Shown: one piece after another, positions 30,722-35,479 of the stretch
How the letters are laid out: each line of letters opens with the position of its first letter
Position numbering within the stretch: the first letter of the stretch is position 1
Origin: a candidate division TA06 bacterium B3_TA06
Lineage (GTDB): Bacteria; Hydrothermota; Tepidihabitantia; B3-TA06
Direction of reading: 5' to 3'
DNA: 35,479 nt
Assembly (NCBI GenBank): GCA_005223075.1
Contig: NJBO01000019.1
Coordinates: forward strand, 1-35,479
Notes under the pieces: model-generated
The model's database searches: none
Seen by the model: only the letters and a program-made list of their open reading frames with translations
Told to the model about the DNA's origin: nothing
Made by a program: the position numbers and the translations under genes

Positions 30722-30983
30722 ACAACCCCGCACAATCTCATAATTGATTGGGATGTTAAGTTCTCAGGCGTGATGCAGGAGTTAAGGTTTTCTGTAACCC
30801 AGATTCACTAAATGGACATCCGGGCGGGGGACTTGGCGGCCTCTGTTTTTGCAAATCGCGCATATACGTGGAATGTAACAGAAAGGGCAGGTGGCACACA
30901 ACTTGCTATATCTCGATAAGGATAACAGGTTCTTTGGACAACCTGAACGGGGTATGTGTTGTTCTGGATTCCCGCTGGGGGTC
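30722..30983. other. Intergenic stretch without a convincing gene
   Basis: No supported gene. An inverted repeat CAGGTT-8 nt-AACCTG lies at 30926-30945, about 40 bp before the -35 of gene 31134. On the minus strand a frame ending at 30782 has a cysteine cluster (LCATCPFC, then ICAICKNRG), perhaps the remnant of a zinc-ribbon protein, without a recognisable start. Confidence 0.4.
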
Positions 30984-31011
30984 TTGACAAGCACGGAAAA
31001 AACCCTATACT
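30984..31011 (+). promoter_or_regulatory. Promoter of gene 31134
   Basis: TTGACA (30984-30989), 16-bp spacer, TATACT (31006-31011). A leader of about 115 nt follows. It holds two ribosome-site-like sequences, AAAAGGAGG at about 31039-31047 and CAAGGAGG before the ATG. Confidence 0.75.
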
Positions 31012-31133
31012 TCAGAACAAGGAAACGACTAAACTGTGAAAAGGAGGTGAAACGTAAATAGACCAAGCAAAGGGCGACAATTAGAGGAAAAAACCCTTGT
31101 GTATAAAACAACCTTTTCAAGGAGGAACAAACA

Positions 31134-34034
31134 ATGAGTAAAAAGCTTTTTGCGGTAGCGCTAATCCTCAGCTTTGCGGCGGTGGCCTTTGCAGCTAATG
31201 CAGATACATACGTCGTTGGTGGGGATAAGGTGCTCCGCTCTTCTGATGCGAGGGAGACAACGCCCGTAGAGGGCGGCAGCGTGAGCTGGGTCTCTCCCCC
31301 GAAGGCGATCCCCAACGGTTGGTACTGGATGTATGACAACACCGAGCCAGGCCCTCCGTTTGGCGCACCAGCTATCCCTGGGTTGCCTTGGTTTGAGGAC
31401 ATTACTGCTAGCGGCTCCAAGATTGCTCCATACAACGACGACCCCTACAAGTACACCATGCCTGACTCCTTCTGGTACTACGACAACTGGTATACGAATG
31501 AGAAACCCAACTACCTCTACATCTCCCCTGACGGCTGGGTCAGCTTCGATCCGGCCGCGAAGGACGGCTCCCCCACTCCTCCGTCGGTCAACCCGCCCTT
31601 CCCGGTTTCCGATGCCCCCAACGCGATTATTGCACCGCTCTGGCAGGATATGAACCCGACCCAGGGCGGCGATCCTGACAACCGTGTGTACTATAGGTAT
31701 ACTGCGATGCCCAATGAGCTGATCGTCCAGTGGTACGATACCGAGGGTAATGACAACACCAACACCTACGACTTCGAGCTTAAGCTTAATCTGGGCGGTC
31801 AGATGTTGCTCATGACCGAGGGCGCGTGCGGCATAGTATTTTCCTTCCACTTCATCCACTTCCTGTACAACACCTCGAGTGATGGCTGGACAGCTGACAA
31901 CGGCAAGACCGGTATCGAGGACTATACCGGTGAGCACGGCATATACTACCAGGGTACCATTGCCAATGGCCGCAGGATCCGTGCGGGTTACAAGCGCATC
32001 TTCAAGTACGACGTGAAGGTGACTCGGTTCCTTTCACCGGGCGAGACGGTCCTTCGCTGGACTGAGATCGAGCCGAAGGTAGAGGTTAGTAACGTCGGCG
32101 CGGAAACCGAGCACTTCTCGGTTACCATAGACATCTATGACCTAACCAATGACGAGCGGGTCTACAACCACACCGTGTCCGGTTTCGACCTTCTGCCTGG
32201 CGAGTACGACACCCTTGTTGGGCCGTGCTGGACACCTGGCGAGATGACCGTGCCTGATACTCACAGTTACCTTAAGGTTGCCTACACCATGCTCGGTCGC
32301 GACAGCTGCAGGCATAACGATACCCTAGCTGAGGTCGCCATAGTTCACTGCGATGGGTGGATGAGCATCTACAACTGGAACTACGCCGACTTTCCCAACG
32401 CTATTGCCTTCCGCGTCTTGCGCTGTGCCACCTCCTACGACACGGACAAGGGCACGTACGTGCTGGGTGGACGCGTCTGGCTGGGCTGGTGGGATGACGA
32501 ATGGCCGATGTACAGCGATGTTCCGCCGCGTATTGAGGTCTGGGCAGCCGAGAACGGCTGCGGCGGCGTTGAAGACGGCTCCTACGCTCTGGGCGGTGGA
32601 AACTACCCCAATCCTGCCGAGGCGCGTAAGTGGCACAGTATTATCTTCGACGATCCCATCTGGGTTCCCACAGCCGATCCTGGCAACTTCTGGATAGCTG
32701 CCGCCAACTCTACCGAGCCCGGAGCGCCTGTGTTCATGGGCTGGCTCCCTTACTGGGGTATGTCTCCCGAGGCGGATCCCTCTGCCTGCTACAACATGGG
32801 CTACCACCCAAGCCGGTCCGCTGCCTGGGAAGGTGAGTCCGGTGGTCCCTCCTTGAACTTCTACTGGGGCGGCTGGCCCTACCAGCCCTACCACACGCAT
32901 CCTATAGAGCCACTCGTGCACCTTGGTTTCCGGCCTCTGCCTGCACCTCCCTGCTACTACGATGATCCGCATGACCTGACCTGCTACCGCATGGAAGATC
33001 CATCAGGTGACTACGTCGAGGCCGACGTTGCTATCACTCCGAAGCTCGCGATTGCCAACATCGGCAAACAGGCGGAGCCTGATGCAGGCTTCTTCGATGT
33101 CCAGTTCATCGTCGTTGACGAGCAGACCTCTGACACCGCCTTTAACGAGATCTCCCTGATGGGCGGGCCCTTTGAGCCGGGGGACACCATGTTCGGGACC
33201 ACCACGCCGTGGATGCCTGAAGGCCTCTGCAATGATAGTCTTCCCTTCGTCTACTACGAGCTGATCGGTCTGGTGCGCCTGGGTGAGGTTGGTCCTGATC
33301 TCACCGACCACTGCCCGTACAACGACACCGTTCGTCGCAACGTGACCTGCCTCTTGTCGCACGACGTCGGCGTGATCGATATGACCTGGCCTGAGCCTCC
33401 GGACAGCCTTGACTGGTACCACGAGGGCAGCGATATCACGGTTACGGCTACGGTTGAGAACTTCGGGTTCAACGCGGAGCACGACGTCGAGGTACGCCTT
33501 GAGGTTCGCGACCTTGACGACAACAACGTGGAGCTCTGGCACGCCCTGAAGTCGATCGTCTTCCTCGACTGGCGCGGCAACGCCCCTGGCAACCCATACA
33601 CCATTGACGTCATCTTCCCGACCTACGTCGTGGAAACCGAGAATCATTACCAGGCTCTCGAGTGCCGCACCGAGCTGATTGACGACGACTGCCCCGAGGA
33701 CGACTTCGAGATTCGCAACATCAACTCCCCTGTCGGTATCGCAGAGACGCCTGCGGGTCTGCCGTTCGCTCTTGAGGCGATCACCCCGAATCCGTTCGTC
33801 GGCTCCACCACGATCTCCTTCGCGGTGCCTGCCACCGTCAACGTCAGCCTGAAGGTCTACGACATCACCGGTAAGCTCGTTACCACGCTCGTTAGCGGCA
33901 ACCAGACCCCTGGTCGCCACGCAGTGACGTGGAACGGCACCGACGATCTCGGACGCAGTGTTGCGCAGGGCATCTACCTGGTCCGTATGGATGCCAAGGA
34001 CTTCAGTGCTACCAAGAAGGTGGTACTCTACTAG
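31134..34034 (+). CDS. Large secreted surface protein with FlgD-like C-terminal sorting domain
   Basis: A 966-residue protein. Signal peptide 1-21 (MSKKLFAVALILSFAAVAFA). The N-terminal section (about 80-300) has aromatic text like nidogen-type surface proteins (NYLYISPDGWVSFDP, NAIIAPLWQDMNP, ELIVQWYD). A CARDB/Ig-like section follows (VEVSNVGAETEHFSVTIDIY), then one with several Cys (HDLTCYRMEDPSGDYVEAD, DVGVIDMTWPEPPD, TVTATVENFGFNAEHDVEVR) and a FlgD-Ig/type IX-like sorting domain (SLKVYDITGKLVTTLVSG, GRHAVTWNGTDD, AQGIYLVRMDA, KKVVLY). Strong promoter, strong ribosome site, perfect terminator and very uniform C/G-ending codons suggest high expression. An abundant cell-surface protein is inferred. 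Confidence 0.88.
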   Translation: MSKKLFAVALILSFAAVAFAANADTYVVGGDKVLRSSDARETTPVEGGSVSWVSPPKAIPNGWYWMYDNTEPGPPFGAPAIPGLPWFEDITASGSKIAPYNDDPYKYTMPDSFWYYDNWYTNEKPNYLYISPDGWVSFDPAAKDGSPTPPSVNPPFPVSDAPNAIIAPLWQDMNPTQGGDPDNRVYYRYTAMPNELIVQWYDTEGNDNTNTYDFELKLNLGGQMLLMTEGACGIVFSFHFIHFLYNTSSDGWTADNGKTGIEDYTGEHGIYYQGTIANGRRIRAGYKRIFKYDVKVTRFLSPGETVLRWTEIEPKVEVSNVGAETEHFSVTIDIYDLTNDERVYNHTVSGFDLLPGEYDTLVGPCWTPGEMTVPDTHSYLKVAYTMLGRDSCRHNDTLAEVAIVHCDGWMSIYNWNYADFPNAIAFRVLRCATSYDTDKGTYVLGGRVWLGWWDDEWPMYSDVPPRIEVWAAENGCGGVEDGSYALGGGNYPNPAEARKWHSIIFDDPIWVPTADPGNFWIAAANSTEPGAPVFMGWLPYWGMSPEADPSACYNMGYHPSRSAAWEGESGGPSLNFYWGGWPYQPYHTHPIEPLVHLGFRPLPAPPCYYDDPHDLTCYRMEDPSGDYVEADVAITPKLAIANIGKQAEPDAGFFDVQFIVVDEQTSDTAFNEISLMGGPFEPGDTMFGTTTPWMPEGLCNDSLPFVYYELIGLVRLGEVGPDLTDHCPYNDTVRRNVTCLLSHDVGVIDMTWPEPPDSLDWYHEGSDITVTATVENFGFNAEHDVEVRLEVRDLDDNNVELWHALKSIVFLDWRGNAPGNPYTIDVIFPTYVVETENHYQALECRTELIDDDCPEDDFEIRNINSPVGIAETPAGLPFALEAITPNPFVGSTTISFAVPATVNVSLKVYDITGKLVTTLVSGNQTPGRHAVTWNGTDDLGRSVAQGIYLVRMDAKDFSATKKVVLY

Positions 34035-34057
34035 GTCGAATTGAAAGATTAACCCCT

Positions 34058-34086
34058 GAGGGGAGCCGCTGGCTCCCCTCTTTTTT
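34058..34086 (+). terminator. Intrinsic terminator of gene 31134
   Basis: A 10-bp perfect stem GAGGGGAGCC-gct-GGCTCCCCTC followed by six T. Confidence 0.95.
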
Positions 34087-34113
34087 ATTCGCCCAAGCCG
34101 AAACACACTTCTG

Positions 34114-34143
34114 TTTGGGGACCCCGGCCAATTGGTCCCCAAA
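34114..34143. repeat. 10-bp inverted repeat with GGGGACC arms
   Basis: TTTGGGGACC, 10-nt loop, GGTCCCCAAA. It shares the GGGGACCCCG word with the 42-bp element but has a different plan. Confidence 0.5.
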
Positions 34144-34203
34144 GTTCTCCGCAATTAACTTTTTGTATAATTCCGATGCTGCCCCGATAGAAGCGGCTCA
34201 GGG

Positions 34204-34224
34204 AAGCGTTGAGGGGTAACGCTT
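34204..34224. promoter_or_regulatory. Candidate activator/operator palindrome
   Basis: AAGCGTT-gaggggt-AACGCTT, perfect 7-bp arms, ending 16 bp upstream of the sigma-54 -24 element. Confidence 0.4.
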
Positions 34225-34239
34225 TATATCCATACAGCC

Positions 34240-34255
34240 TGGCACGAAAATTGCT
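34240..34255 (+). promoter_or_regulatory. Sigma-54 (-24/-12) promoter of gene 34298
   Basis: TGGCAC (34240-34245), 5-nt spacer, TTGCT (34251-34255) matches the RpoN consensus TGGCAC-N5-TTGCW at every position. No TTGACA/TATAAT pair is seen here. Transcription should start near 34267, 31 nt before the ATG. Confidence 0.8.
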
Positions 34256-34297
34256 TAATATCTTAATGTAGGTTTCATAAGACTAAAGGAGGTGAGT

Positions 34298-35389
34298 ATG
34301 AAAACCTTTCTTTGTGTTTTAGTGGGGGTGATGCTTTTCGGGAGCGTAGGTTACGGGGCACACGATCTGACCTGCTACGAGATGATAGAGCCTGCTGGCG
34401 ATTACGTCGAGGCGGACTCTGCAATAACCCCCAAGCTGGGGATAGCCAACCTTGGCAATCAGGGTGAGCTTAATTTCCCCGTTGAGTTAATTGTAACTAC
34501 TGATCATTACCCAGCTGAGACTGTCTTCGTTGACACCACGATTGTTGATTACATAGGGCCTTACCCGGACTCTATGGAGGTGGAACTGCCAGAATGGACG
34601 CCTGAGGGCAAGTGCGATGAGATGTACTCCTTTGTCGTTGACTACGAACTTGTTGGCATCGTGGGTTTGGACACAGACGAAGACTTGACTAACGACACCA
34701 TCCGTCACAACGTAACCTGCCTGTTCTCACACGACGTCGGCGTGATCAATATGGAGTGGCCTGAGCCGCCTGACCGTTACGGCGAGGGCAGCAAGATCAC
34801 GGTCACCGCCACGGTTGAGAACTTCGGCTTCCACGCGGAGCACGACGTCCATGTACGTCTGGAGATTCGTGACGCCGACTCCAACGACGTTGAGCTATGG
34901 CACGCACTCAAGAACATAAAGTTCCTGGACTGGCGCGGCAACGAGTCTGGCAACCCACACACCATTGACGTTTGCTTCCCGACCTACGACGTGCTCACCG
35001 AGCACCGCTTCTCGATAAGTTGCTGCACTGAGCTTGAGCGCGACGCGTGTCCTGAGAACGATTGCAAGGTAAGGTATCCACCCGCAATAGTTGAAGGAGC
35101 CGAGGCTTTTCCTGAGTGTTTTGCCCTTGAGATATCCGGGTGGACGATCTCAGACGGTTGCCATGTGAAGTTTGCCGTGCCTCACTCGAGTTTGGTGAGA
35201 GTGGAGATCTTCGACGTGAACGGACGCTGGGTTTGCTCTCTTGAAAACGACATCTTCGAGCCAGGATACTACGCGAGGACGTGGAACGGCTGCGATGCGG
35301 CGGGCCGCAAGATGGCGGCAGGCATCTACCTAATCAGAATGGAGGCAGATGAGTTCAAGGCGGTGCGTAAGGTCGTTATTATCAATTAG
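34298..35389 (+). CDS. Secreted protein, paralogue of the C-terminal part of gene 31134
   Basis: A 363-residue protein. Start at 34298 after AAAGGAGGTGAG (a GTG two codons earlier overlaps the ribosome site). Signal peptide 1-19 (MKTFLCVLVGVMLFGSVGYG). The mature protein begins at once with HDLTCYEMIEPAGDYVEAD and is collinear with about residues 615-966 of the 31134 product: SHDVGVINMEWPEPPD, TVTATVENFGFHAEHDV and FLDWRGNESGNP correspond segment by segment. It ends in a FlgD-like sorting domain (VRVEIFDVNGRWVCSL, GYYARTWNGCD, AAGIYLIRMEAD, KVVIIN) that has gained Cys residues. Its sigma-54 promoter differs from that of its neighbour, so it should be conditionally expressed. Confidence 0.88.
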   Translation: MKTFLCVLVGVMLFGSVGYGAHDLTCYEMIEPAGDYVEADSAITPKLGIANLGNQGELNFPVELIVTTDHYPAETVFVDTTIVDYIGPYPDSMEVELPEWTPEGKCDEMYSFVVDYELVGIVGLDTDEDLTNDTIRHNVTCLFSHDVGVINMEWPEPPDRYGEGSKITVTATVENFGFHAEHDVHVRLEIRDADSNDVELWHALKNIKFLDWRGNESGNPHTIDVCFPTYDVLTEHRFSISCCTELERDACPENDCKVRYPPAIVEGAEAFPECFALEISGWTISDGCHVKFAVPHSSLVRVEIFDVNGRWVCSLENDIFEPGYYARTWNGCDAAGRKMAAGIYLIRMEADEFKAVRKVVIIN

Positions 35390-35405
35390 ATAGAGGAGAA
35401 AGGAC

Positions 35406-35422
35406 GGTTAAGCTTCTTAACC
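35406..35422 (+). terminator. Stem-loop after gene 34298
   Basis: GGTTAAG-ctt-CTTAACC, perfect 7-bp stem without a long T-run. Weak terminator candidate. The last 57 bases of the window show no gene. Confidence 0.4.
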
Positions 35423-35479
35423 TGTTCATGTGCCTCTACCGTAGGGATGACGAGGAGTGGTTGTAGCAGGCCGTTGGGG

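Noticed and set aside
33003-34154. 383-codon antisense frame under the end of gene 31134, with a similar one at 31161-31937
   Set aside because: It mirrors the C/G-ending codons of the real gene, has no ribosome site or export signal, and no protein-like composition.

Overview
The window is about 35 kb of bacterial chromosome. The most likely source is an uncultured lineage of the Fibrobacteres-Chlorobi-Bacteroidetes (FCB) superphylum, of the WOR-3/TA06 type. The grounds are several secreted proteins ending in a FlgD-like/type IX-type C-terminal sorting domain, many small lipoproteins, a YfhO-type membrane protein and an Rnf module. This placement is an inference and no rRNA or other marker gene is present. 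There is no rRNA, tRNA, CRISPR array, transposase or phage gene.

Layout. 1-2322: a tandem family of small secreted proteins sharing a nearly identical C-terminal domain, with a LamG-like fragment between two of them. 2443-3963 (-): a lone histidine ammonia-lyase. 4317-5360: a secreted protein with a C-terminal sorting domain and a long, structured leader. 5583-6992 (-): an outer-membrane-type gene broken by an in-frame amber codon. 7085-9175: an operon of a YidD-like protein and two TPR membrane proteins. 9176-10141: a gene-free island of tandem and palindromic repeats. 10142-11470 (-): a TPR-array protein. 11724-15097: rnfC-rnfD-rnfG, without rnfE, rnfA or rnfB. 15233-16243 (-) and 16344-18191 (+): a beta-propeller protein and a double aspartyl protease with a PDZ domain, divergently transcribed. 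18276-20919: ChaN-like, CBS-pair and HD-domain genes. 21019-24974: five small lipoprotein or secreted genes around a probable independent small RNA. 25036-30650 (-): an envelope glycosylation operon (GT2, GT4, a flippase-like UPF0104 protein, YfhO). 31134-35389: a large secreted protein, probably abundant, and a shorter paralogue of its C-terminal part, the second with a near-perfect sigma-54 promoter.

Three genome-wide habits stand out. First, almost every transcription unit has a TTGACA-like -35 and a TANNNT-like -10, usually 16 bp apart. Second, at least five genes (yidD-like, chaN-like, CBS, HD, GT2) start about 4-8 nt downstream of the -10 and lack a well-placed Shine-Dalgarno sequence, so their mRNAs should be leaderless. 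Genes for exported proteins have strong AAGGAGG sites instead. Third, the region is seeded with small palindromic repeats. The most striking is a 42-bp element present four times at exactly that length plus one longer copy. Two of the 42-bp copies are read in the same frame inside protein genes as a 14-residue peptide (SPx...GDPE), like the Rickettsia palindromic elements.

Functional picture: envelope and surface biogenesis (sorted surface proteins, lipoproteins, glycosylation operon, protease) together with ion-translocating electron transfer (Rnf). The strongest candidates for something undescribed are the in-frame 42-bp element, the small RNA at about 23982-24180, and the structured leader at 4170-4316.
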